Of a stretch of DNA of 64,000 bases, positions 45,601 to 57,600 are shown one piece after another (within the stretch, counting starts at the first letter, position 1; every line of letters starts with the position of its first letter). The position numbers and the translations under genes are program-made. The notes beneath the pieces are model-generated. The model was not told the origin of the DNA. It did no database searches and worked only from the letters and a program-made list of their open reading frames with translations. This DNA comes from Ctena decussata (lineage: Eukaryota; Mollusca; Bivalvia; Lucinida; Lucinidae), in assembly GCA_963989385.1 (NCBI GenBank), contig OZ022511.1:2728001-2792000 (forward strand), written 5' to 3'.

Positions 45601-48600
45601 GTGCCACATCCATGTTATGATGAAGAGTAGAGACGAGAAATGAACAAGTGTGTGTTGCATTCAACATTGCGAGCTAGAAGAATAATTGGAAGAACTTGAA
45701 GAAAATATATGAGCCGCGACACAACAAAACCAACAGAGTGGCATGTGCGCTCAGCGAAGACTTAGATCAAACTGGGCATTCGCCTAGTCGGATCGGAGTC
45801 TTAGCTCTGGGCTTAAAGGGTAGCTCAGGATCTAAGCCACTTCCACGCCAACAGGGAAGACTCTGATCAGACTGGGCAGATGCCCAGGCTGATCCGACTC
45901 TTCATTCGGTGCACATGCCACTTCGTTGGTTTTGTCGTGTCGCCGCTCATATCTTTCAGTGACTTTTTCAAAGGCTCAGTAAACCTCTGGAGTTGAATCT
46001 GACTGATTTCTCTCCCTGGAATCTTAAATCAGAGCTGTCTGTAGCTGCATTACACAGGTATATATGGAAATATAATATAATAATACGATCCGCGACATGA
46101 GAAAACCAACAAAGTGGTTGTGCGCCAAGCGAAGACTCAGATCAACCTGGGCATCCACCCAGTCTTATCAGAGTCTATGCCATCCGCATGTAGGTAGCTT
46201 AGACCCTTAGCTACCCTTTGAGGTCTTAGCAAAGAGTCTGACCAGACTGGGCGGATGTCCATGCTGTTCAGAGTCTGTGATGGGCGCATAACCACATTGT
46301 TGGTTTTATCGTGTCGCCGCTCATATCATAATTTCCAATTATGAACTTGGTAAATCTTGTTGCCCTTGCAGCAAGAATAAGCAAGGAACTCTAGCAATAA
46401 AGATTTTCCCTTCTGGCTATAATGCAGCTTTATATGATCCGCAACACGAGAAAACCAGCAAAGTGGTTGTGCGCCCAGCGCAGACTCGGATCAACCTCGG
46501 CATTAGCCCAGTCTGATCAGATTCTTCGCTAAGCGCTTAAAGGCTAGCTAAGGGTCTAAACTACCTCCATGCGGACAGCGAAGGCTCTGATCAGACTGGG
46601 CGGATGCCCAGACTGATCTGAGTCTGCGCTGGACGCACGACCACATTGTTGGTTCTCTTGTGTCGTGGCTCATATGACAAATTATTGCAAAATTTCAGCT
46701 CTCAGATATCAATAGATAATGCATTTTTTAATGATCTGCATTTTTTTCACACTATGGTGAAGATAAACAAGAATTCCGCGGAATGCTATGTGGCACCTGC
46801 CTTATGCTTTCTCAGTAGTACATACCATGGTTAGAGGAGAGTGTACACTAGGTCTGATGGATTTTATGCCATGTCTGATGATTGTAGGTGGTATAGTTAG
46901 TGAGAAACGGACTTGAATGCTCTTGTCCATATAATCATGGATGCCAGGTTGACATAAAATTTATAAGGTCAATAGAGCATGATATAAAGGTCAAGGGTAC
47001 AAATAATAGCAGCATCTCAGGACAATCTTCAAGCCAGGTTTGATTACACCCATTGTATTTAAAGAGAAATGGACTCAAACCCTAAGGTCGACACAATTTT
47101 GGATGTGAAATTTTACAAAATCAGTAGCACGTGAAATATATATCAAGGGCTGAAACAAGTGCATTAATCCTCAAGTTCATTCTAAGATGAAACTTTACAC
47201 CAGGTTTGATGATTCTAGCTCTCATAGATTGTCAGAGAGAAATGGACTTCAATGATAGGGTCAATTTAATTTTGTAATTAAAATTTTACGAAGTCAGCAG
47301 AGCATGAAATATGGGTCAAATAAGTGCAACAATCCTCTAGATCAACCTAAATAGAAACTTTATACCAGGTTTGATGACCATAGGTATCATAGATTGAGAG
47401 AAATGGACCAGTATGTTAGGGTTTACGTAATTTTTGATGTAAAATTTTACTAAGTCAGCAGAGCATAAAATATAGGTCAAAGGTCAAAATAAAGGCAGCA
47501 CTCCTCTAGACCATCCTAAGAAAAAACTTTATACCAAGTTTGAAGATTGCAGGTATCATAGATGGAGAGAAATGAACTTAAACACTAGGGTTGACGTAAT
47601 TTTTGGCATAGAATTTTATGAAGTCATCAGAGCATGAAAAATAGGTCAAAGGTCAAAATAAGTGCAAGGTTCCTTGAGACCATTCTAACAAGAAACTTTA
47701 TACCAGGTTTGATGAACGTAGGTATCATACATGTAGATTGAGAATAATGGACCCGAACGCTAGGGTCGACGTAATTGTGGATGGAACGACGGCACAGAAT
47801 TTTACAAAGTCATTAGAGCATGAAAAATAGGTCAAAGGTCAAGATAAGTTCAAGGTTCCTCGAGACCATTCTAAGTAGAAACTTAATACCAGGTTTGATG
47901 AATGTAGGTATCATAGATTGAGAATAATGGACGCGAACGCTAGGGTCGACGTAATTGTGGACGGACGGATGGACTCACGGACGGACGGAAAAGTGAACTC
48001 CTATATCGCACCTTGCTAAAGTAGGTGCGAAAATAAAACACTGTGTAAGCCCTGACCAGACTGCTCCTTTGACCTGATTTGGGTCTGCACTGTTTGCTCA
48101 GACTTATCTGTCCCACTACTTAGAATTTACAGTAAAATATTGATATCTCGAAGTCGAACTTCTTCCCAAACTACTGATATCTCAAAGTAAATTTTCTGGC
48201 ACCAGAAAATTTGCTTTGAGACAGCTGTAGTTTGAGATAACAGGAGTTGAAATGTATACAAAGAAGGGAAATATGTCTTTTGATATATGAAGAAACTTTG
48301 ATATATCAGTGTCAAGAGATATCGAGAGTTGACTAAATATGAGCCGCAACACGACAAAACCAACAATGTGGTTGTGCGCCCAGCGCAGACTCAGTTCAGC
48401 CTGGGCATCCGCCCAGTCTGATCAAAATCTGTGCTGTCCCCATGGCGGTAGCTTAGACCCTTAGCTATTCTTTGAGCACTAAACGAATAGTCTAGTCAAA
48501 CCGGATGGATGCCCAGGCTGATCTTAGTCTGGACTGGACGCACAACCACATTGTTGGTTTTGTCGTGTCATGGTTCATATACAGTCACTCTTGATATCTC

Positions 48601-51600
48601 TAACACTGATATATATATCAAAACATATATTTCCCTTCTTTGTTTACATTTCAACTCCTGTTATCTCAAACTACAGCTGTCTCAAAGCCAATTTTCTGGT
48701 TCCAGAAAATTTACTTTGAGATATCAGTAGTTTAGGAAGAAGTTCGACTTCAAGATATAAATAGTTTATTGTAAATACTAAGTATTGGGACAGAGAAGCT
48801 AATATGGTACTTGCCTCCATCTGCTCTAGTCTCTGGTACATATTCTCCAGGGTTGGGTTATGATGCATTGTTGCTGCCTCTTTCTTCGCAGCCTGTTCAT
48901 CTTCTAGTGATTCCATTTCCTCAGCAGTGTCTCGTAACAAATCATGGAGTATCATGTCACTCAACACCTCACCATTCACTCCAGCCTAAATAAAATTCAT
49001 AAAATCATGGCGCTAATAGCATGAAATCTTGTGTTGGAAACTATAACAAGTTCCATAACAGTCATAAAACAATACAATAAACAGTTCTAAAAAACAGTAA
49101 ATGAACATCAATTCCGGAAATCATATCAGAGGACAGTATGTAGTATGTGTGGATAACAAAAGGACTAGAGTTGCTGTTGTTTTTTTTTTTCTGTTTTCTT
49201 TTTGTTGTTGCTTTTTTTAAACTAAACAAACATTATTATGAAAATAAAAGACCACAAAGACGGTGTCTCAATTTAACATCCTTCGGCATGCACATTCCTC
49301 TACTGCAATCAGAAAGTTCACTATTAATGTCAACAATAATTAGGCCATGAGGAATCTACAATATGACAAGAAGACTCTGACTTGCAAAATATTCTTGGGG
49401 CACTGCTTGTGTACCTTTTCTATGGCTCTGTCAGCAAGCATCTGTCTGAGATTGATTTCTGCTGTTTCTCTCTGCCGATCTCTTGCCATAGCAACATCCT
49501 TTAACAGAAATAACAGTAACAACATAAAATCACTTGACAAGTAGTATGTGTATACATATGGATAGTTGAATACATTTGTTCTGCTTTATTCACATATCCC
49601 CACAACCGCAGTATACAACAAGTTTATGGCATTGCTTACAAATAATATTTTGCCTGTTCTAACAAGCAAATGACACCTTTCAGCAAAACTGCTGCTTTCA
49701 CTATTAATGGAAAGTATTTTATAAAAGCACAGAAAAACGATTTTTCCCCTATTCTGTCATGAATTATTAGGACATTAGAACATTAATGGCAGCTTGCTCG
49801 AGGCAAAACCCTGTTTGCATTTGGGAGCAAATGGACAATATAAAACAAGACCTGTCCGCGTACAGGATAGCTTGCCGGCAGTGCCTTGCCCATCACATGA
49901 AAGAACTTAAACCTAAAACTTTAAAGTGTGATGCCCACGCCAAGGCCGACGTCCAAGTGACAACAATAGCTCTTTGTACTTTCGTACATGCGGGCTAACA
50001 GTGAAAACTGACTTATTTACATAGGCAACATTTGCCTGAGAATGTATGGAACAAGTTCTGATCATAAAGTTATGTGCCCAACTGCTGCTGGTTAAGGTGA
50101 ATAGGTATACATTCAGGAGGAGAAACTCTACCATTTCCATATCTGTCTCCCTTCTTCATATGGACCAACTCTTATAGGAAAGACCTTGCTCCCTATGAAG
50201 CATATTCTTTCCTTTTACAGTCAAACCCCTTTTGGAAGGAATTCCTCTTCTAGGGAAGCAAACAGGAAGTCATGAAAGTTGTTCGCTTTTGTAAAAAAGG
50301 TAGAAGAAGATATACCTCTACATCTTCATACAGTCTACAGTCAGATGTATATCTGTGATTTTTACAGTTTCAGGAAAACTGAAATCCTTTAGCATTCTCG
50401 ATTCTGATGTTTGTAGATAATGATATGCAACTGATAATAATCATAATTATGTGCATTGTTTTTAATCATTTTGCAATTTCTTTTCATAACTAGAGCAAGT
50501 GAGCAGGGGCTCACGTATACCCCCGACCAGCGCCATCGCCTAAGGAAACCACCCCCTTAAGAAACCACCGCCTAATGAAACCAGTCTTATACAGGGTCTT
50601 AGTCACCTATAAAATGGTTCCATCAAAATAAAAAATATAAACTCAACGCAAAACTTTGACGCAAATATACAAGTATGTGACCTTGACCTTTGGTAAGCAC
50701 CTATGCACCTAAAAGTAAACCTAGTCAAATATCAAAAGGTTCCATCAAAGGATATTTGAAGTATAAAAGAAGAATATAAACTTAACACAAAACTTTAAAG
50801 CAAATGTTTAAGTCTTTGACCTTGACCTTAGGTCAGCTGCAGCATTCAGATGATGTCAACTATTCTGCAGGAACAAAGAAGTAAACCTAGTCAGGTATCA
50901 AAAGGTTTCATCAAAGGATGTTGGGAATATAAGCAAGGTTTATAAACTTAACACAAATTTTAATGCAAATATACAAGTCTGTGACCTTGACCTTTGGTAA
51001 GCAGCATCCAGATGATGTCTACTATTCTGTGTGAACCTAAAAGTAAACCTAGTCAAATATCAAAAGGATCCATCAAAGGATATTGGAAATATAAAAGAAG
51101 AATATAAACTTAACGCAAACCTTTAACGCAAATGTTTAAGTCTGTGACCTTGACCTTGGGTCAGCAGCAGCATCTAGATGATGTCAGCTATTCTACATGA
51201 ACCCAGAAGTATACCTAGTCACATACCAAAAGGTTCCATTAAAGGATATTGGAAATATAAGCAAAGAAAAAACTTAACGCAAAACTTTAACGCAAATGTT
51301 AACGGACGGACGGACAAACGAACGAACGGACGGACGGACCAACGGAAAGACAAAAACTATATACCCCTCGACATACTTCGTATGTCGGGGGTATAATAAG
51401 GCGTACTCAAAAACACAAATGACCAAGCTATTTAGCATGGAAGCAATTATGAATGTATATCGTAAAAATTCTAAAAATTGGGATACTTAAAATGACAGTT
51501 GTCCTAAAAATGAGCACTCTTGTTTTACAATACAGTAATGCATCCAACAAATGCACATGTAATGGCAAACAGTGTAGACCCTGATCTGACAGCTCCTTTA

Positions 51601-54600
51601 GGAGCAGTCAGGGCCCAGTTGTTCAAAGCATCGTTAGCCTAACGAGCTCTTTAAGAAGTCAACTCGTTAAATGTTTTTGGACTTTATTACCAAGTATACT
51701 GATATTTTTTGTTGAAAAAAATGTGAGAAGCTTTTGCAATGCATTTTTTCAACAAAAAATACTGGTGTATTTGAGAAATTAACATTTGAAATTTTAACGA
51801 AACATTAACTAACGACGTCTTTAGTTTTGAACAACCGGGCCCAGATCTGGTTCTGCACTGTTTGCTCAGATCTGTCAGTCCCAATCCTCAGAACTCTTAT
51901 GATAGTCTTTTAAAGTACCTCGGCACCTCTGTGTAATCTTCCCATTCTTCCCCGAGCTGCGTAGACATCACGCCCAGATCTGCAAATAAAGGTTGCAGGA
52001 ATGATCTGGATTGGTTTAAACAATATTTTATTAATCAATTCACATTATATAATTTACAATCTCAATTATCAGGATCTGACAATAAGCAATAAGCTTATAG
52101 TGGTCATCTCCTGATCTGGATTGATGATACTGTATTTGTACATATTTTGGCAGGTATAAATTTTTGTGGTGTTCTTATATTTTACCATTTCACAGGTAGT
52201 AATTTTTGCAGTTTTCTTGATCCGATAATGCTAGGTATGTTAAGTGCATTAATATTTGCCTGTATTTAAAAAAAAAACAACGTGAAATTAGCAAACTTAA
52301 ATACACTGCAAACAGTAATACAATTACAGTATATGTTTTTCTACCTTTTCATCAGTATTTCAGGCATTTGTGACTATCAGATGGAAAATGGGTGAGATGA
52401 GATGATAATGAGAACAAGTAGCCCAAAGGGCAACAATTGCTCACCTGAGAGACATTGTAAACCTATAGGGATATTTAAGATGCTCAAGGGCAACTAACTC
52501 CACAGTCAGTGGTCCAATCAGGCTGAAAAGTAAACTCATCCAAAACATTATGTATGCCCTCATTTAATATATGCAAGTTTAAAAAGTATCCGATCAAGAG
52601 CACAATAGACAGAGCTGTCAAGGGCAGCTAACTTCGTAGTGGTTGGCCTGATCTGGCCAAAATTTGAACTTGTTTAAGATATTATGCATTTCCTCATTAC
52701 CTGCAAGTTTGAAAAGGATCGGATCAGTAGAAACCAAGAAAAAGTGGCGACATCGATTTTTTGGATGCTCAGGGCAGGTACTCCATAGTCAGTGGTGGGA
52801 TCTAGCCGAAATGCTAACTAATCCAAGCTTTTATGCATATCCTCATTACCTGCAAGTATGAAGAGGATCCGATAAAAAATGAAAATGTGATGACCTTGTT
52901 TTCTCCATTATAAGACTATGGGATTTTTTTCAAACGCTCAAGGGCAGCTAACTCGGTAGTCTGTGCTCGAATCCGGCCAAATTTCGAGTGCATCCAAGCT
53001 CTTATGTATGTCATCATTACCTACAAGTATGATAAGGATCTAATCAAAAACCTTGATTGCAGCACCCTGAAAGTCAAACTTGCTCGAGATATTGTCATGC
53101 CCTACATTTGTGTGAATTTATTTTAAAATCCGTTGAGAAATGTAGGTGCTAGAGCGATGACAAAGTTTTTCTAAAAATAGCCACAGTGACCTTGACCTTG
53201 GGCACAGCACCCTGAAAGTCAAACTTGCTCGAGATATTGTCATGCCCTACATTTGTGTGAATTTATTTTAAAATCCATTGAGAAATGTAGGTGCTAGAGC
53301 GCTGACAAAGTTTTTCTAAAAATAGCCACAGTGACCTTGACCTTGGGCGCAGCACCCTGGAAGTCAAACTTGTTTGAGATATCGTCAAGCCCTACATTTG
53401 TGTGAAGTTGATTTAAAATCCGTTCAGAAATGTAGGCGCTAGAGTGATGACAAAGATTTTCTAAAAATAGCCACAGTGACCTTGACCTTGGGTGTAGCAC
53501 CCTGAAAGTCAAACTTGCTCGAGATATTGTCATGCCCTACATTTGTGTGAAATTATTTTAAAATCTGCTGAGAAATGTAGGTGCTAGAGCCCTGACAAAG
53601 TTTTTCTAAAAATAGCCACAGCGACCTTGACCTTGGGCACAGCATCCTGAAAGTCGATCTTGCTCGAGATATTGTCATGCCCTTCATTTGTGTGAAGTTA
53701 TTTCAAAATCCGTTGAGAAATGTAGGCGCTAGAGCGATGACAATGTTTTTCTAAAAATAGCCACAGTGACCTTGACCTTGGGCGCAGCACCCTGAAAGTC
53801 AAATTTAATCGAGATATTGTCATGCCCTACATTTGTGTGAATTTGATTTAAAATCGGTTGAAAAATGTAGGCGCTAGAGTGATAACAAAGATTTTCTAAA
53901 AATAGCCACAGTGACCTTGACCTTGGGCGCAGCACCCTGGAAGTCAAACTTGCTTGAGATATTGTCATGCCCTACATTTGTGTGAAGTTATTTTAAAATC
54001 CATGGAGAAATGTAGGTGCTAGAGCGATGACAAAGATTTTCTAAAAATAGCCACAGTGACCTTGACCTTGGCCACAGCACCCTGAAAGTCAAATTTGCTC
54101 GAGATATTGTCATGCCCTACATTTGTGTGAAGTTATTTTAAAATCCATTGAGAAATGTAGGTGCTAGAGCGCTGACAAAGTTTTCTAAAAATAGCCACAG
54201 TGACCTTGACCTTGGGCGCAGCATCCTGAAAGTCAAACTTGCTTGAGATATTGTCATGCCCTACATTTGTGTGAAGTTATTTCAAAATCCGTTGAGAAAT
54301 GTAGGCAATAGAGCGATGACAAAGTTATTCTAAAAATATGTGATGACGTTGTTTTCTTCATTATAACACTATGGGATTTTTTTCAAACGCTCAAGGGCAG
54401 CTTACTCAGTAGTCTGTGCTCGAATCCGGCCAAATTTCGAACTCATCCAAGGTCTTATGTATGTCAACATTACCTGCAAGTATGATAAGGATCTAAGCAA
54501 AAACAGTTGAGAAAACGTGATGACGCCATATTCCCCATTATAACCCTATGAGATTTTTTTCAAACGCTCAAGAGCAGCTAACTCCGTAGTCTGTGCTCGA

Positions 54601-57600
54601 ATCCAACCAAATTTCGAACTCATCCAAGCTCTTGTGTATGTCATCATTACCTGCAAGTATGATAAGGATCTAATCAAAAACAGTCGAGAAAACGTGATGA
54701 CGCCGTTTTCCCCATTATAACCCCATGGGGGCTATCTGTTGCCATGGAAACCAGAGTTCTGAGCTGATCGGCACCAAAACCTTATGCAGCCTTTCCCCCA
54801 CCCAAATGATGCTTCAGATAAAATTTGATTGCGATCGGCCCACTGGTCTCTGAGATATTTATGTTTGAAAGTGTTGACGCACCCACGCACCCACCCACGC
54901 ACCCACGGACGACGGCTCGACTCCCATCCTATAAGCTCACCTCTGAGCCTTCGGCTCAGGTGAGCTAACAAAAATCCACATGAAATGATCCTTAGCAAGA
55001 TTCAAACCCACAGCCTCTAGATTTTAAGTTCAGTGATGACTCCCAGCATGAGCAGCCATGAAACCATTGCCAGCATTTTAAAATAAGAAATGTAATCCTG
55101 GTTTTCTCAGCTATTTCTAACATGTCTTAAATTTTGTTTGCTGCAGGCTAGTAAAAAAAATTTTTTTTTTCTGCTTAATATTATTGGCGCTCACAAAAAT
55201 CCTTAACCATAACACTAGTTTAATTTAATACAACAGCACAGCAAAAAATGACTTGCCCGCATTCCCTCTAAAAATGGTGGCTAAATCGTGGAGCTGTGTC
55301 CACCTAAATAATAAATTTAAAGTTTACCTAAACCTTGGTGGACTTCTAGACCTCTGTCGTCTTGGAGATCCAGGACTGGCTGATCTTGGTCTGGTCTGCT
55401 GTTAACAGAAAAACGACAAATAATAATATCATAAAATGACTAAAGACAAATATAAATAAACTAATTCTGAGTCAGCAAATAAAAATAGCAATTGACGACA
55501 GTTATGATGGTCTTGGAAAAACAAGCAAGCATGCATTGTCCAGCCATCAAAAGCACTATTAAAGTGAATCTGTAATACTTTTCATATACTGCCAATCAGA
55601 AAATCTTTGCAACAACTTTATTTTCGTGAATATTAAGTTTCAAGAAAATAAAACTATTACATAATGCTTATGCCCTTGATTAATCCGAAACACCATTATA
55701 GATGAAAGTGGTCAAAGTACCCAAACATAAGTCCGAACTTGTAAGTCATTTAAACATAGACAATTCAGGAATATTTTAGATACACAAGACATGGACCCTA
55801 AAACAGAGGTGTGATCAGGTGCCCGCGGGGTAGTAAGCATCACCTGCCTATTATAATACACCAGCCATATCTATGTTTCAGTGAAAAAGTCAGTTAAAAT
55901 GAAAATCCGGTATTAGAAAGCTTAACTAAGCTTTGGCTGAGGCCATCAAATCGGAAAATAGTTTAGAAATGACCACATTGAAGAGATCAACAAGGTCATG
56001 AAGTCTCCCATTACCTATAAGGTAAAGGCTCTCCACTCATCTGTTTTTGTTTCTACAGTGGTTACCAATCAGCCAATATCTGCTATTATGACTTGCTTTT
56101 ATGTAGATGGATGGATGACTTGCCATTGTATGTCCTTTTCAACATTATTTCCATCAGGATGAAAGGAGTGTGATAATGAAAAACGCAACAGAACCCACCT
56201 CATGACTGAAAAGATTTCTACCTGTGCATATCGACCTCAGGAGTGCTACATCAGCATACCATTGCTTAACCCACTGAACAACCGTAGCTCCTCTTTTTTG
56301 TGTAGAAAGAAAAGAGGAAATAGCAGAGCTTTTAACCTTGTCATAATATAATGCATCGCAAAACATTAGGATGTCCTACAAATGTACAGTTATGCATGTG
56401 ACATTCAGATCATTCAGAACTCCAGTATGTCCTACAAATGTACAGTTATGCATGTGACATTCAGATCATTCAGAACTCCAGTATGCCCTACAAATGTACA
56501 GTTATGCATGTGACATTCAGATCATTCAGAGCTCCAGTATGCCCTACAAATGTACAGTTATGCATGTGACATTCAGATCATTCAGAACTCCAGTATGCCC
56601 TACAAATGTACAGTTATGCATGTGACATTCAGATCATTCAGAGCTCCAGTATGCCCCACAAATGTACAGTTATGCATGTGACATGCATAACTGTACATTT
56701 GTAGGGCATACTGGAGTTCTGAATGATCTGCTACATACTGCTTATCCTAAATACATGATTATCACAGACTCAAATACGTACTCAAAGTACAGAGCTCTAG
56801 ATAAGAGGGAGTATTTGATGATAATTAGGGATAATTTTTCTTATTTCTCATTGAAACCATATGTTGTGACCCCTCATCTGAACCGTCTCGTCGAGACGGT
56901 TCAGATGAGGGGTCACAACATATGATTTTACGCAGAACAAACAAAAATTATCCCTAATTATCACCAAATACTCCCTCTTATCTAGAGCTCTGAAAGTAGT
57001 ACCAATTTTCAGCCCTTACCTGTCTGTATCCTCTTTCAGGAAATAACTCACTGAAAATATAAATATGTGACAGTTGACAGATATAATAAGCAAAGAGACC
57101 ATGCTGTCATTCAGGAAGAAAGATTTATCTCTGTAATAATAATGGACAACAATCTACCCAAACTCACCCCTGTCCGCCCACCCCCACCCACCCCCTCCTT
57201 TCCCCTGATTTCTCAAATGTACCACTTTTGTTAACAAAAAAGACCACTGACAGCTTTTTTAATACTGATACTGTTTTTTTTTTCATACCAATAAAATTAA
57301 TTACCCTAAGGATTAATTTAATCTGCTTAAAACCTCCTGGGATTTACAATGCTTTAAGATCTATTAAAATGTGTTTTTGAAACAAACTAAATGCTGTTTT
57401 TGAGCATAGTAATTGTTACCTACCTGATCAATTCCTGATCAACATCATTGATCACCACATGTCTGGCTGATCTGGGACTCTTTGACCTACTTCTGCTCAA
57501 TGACCTACTTCTCTCCTGTGACCTACTTCTCTCAGCTGACCTACTTCTGGGTTTGCGGCCTGGGGACTTTCCCAAACTTCCACCTGGCCTCCAAGGCTCC

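Larger units (their letters stand above)
42711..48814 (-). other. moonraker intron between exons j and k (GC-AG, 6.1 kb)
   Basis: GC donor at 48814-48813, AG at 42712-42711. It contains tandem-array elements C and D, four F1 MITEs, an F7 palindrome, SINE-like DNA and a large palindrome next to the donor. Confidence 0.8.
49499..51918 (-). other. moonraker intron between exons h and i
   Basis: 2.4-kb intron holding a short Helitron-like element (49840-49998), an F6 hairpin (50160-50235), a family B element (50490-51397) and a nested hairpin pair (51560-51870). Confidence 0.65.
55399..57019 (-). other. moonraker intron between exons f and g
   Basis: 1.6-kb intron with a SINE-like repeat (56107-56300), a 56-bp tandem array (56371-56731) and an F5 palindromic MITE (56789-56994) in a row. 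55440-56100 shows nothing I recognise. Confidence 0.65.

Noticed and set aside
53294..53968. Two 79-aa open frames on the minus strand with similar sequence
   Set aside because: They are the same 145-bp tandem unit translated twice.
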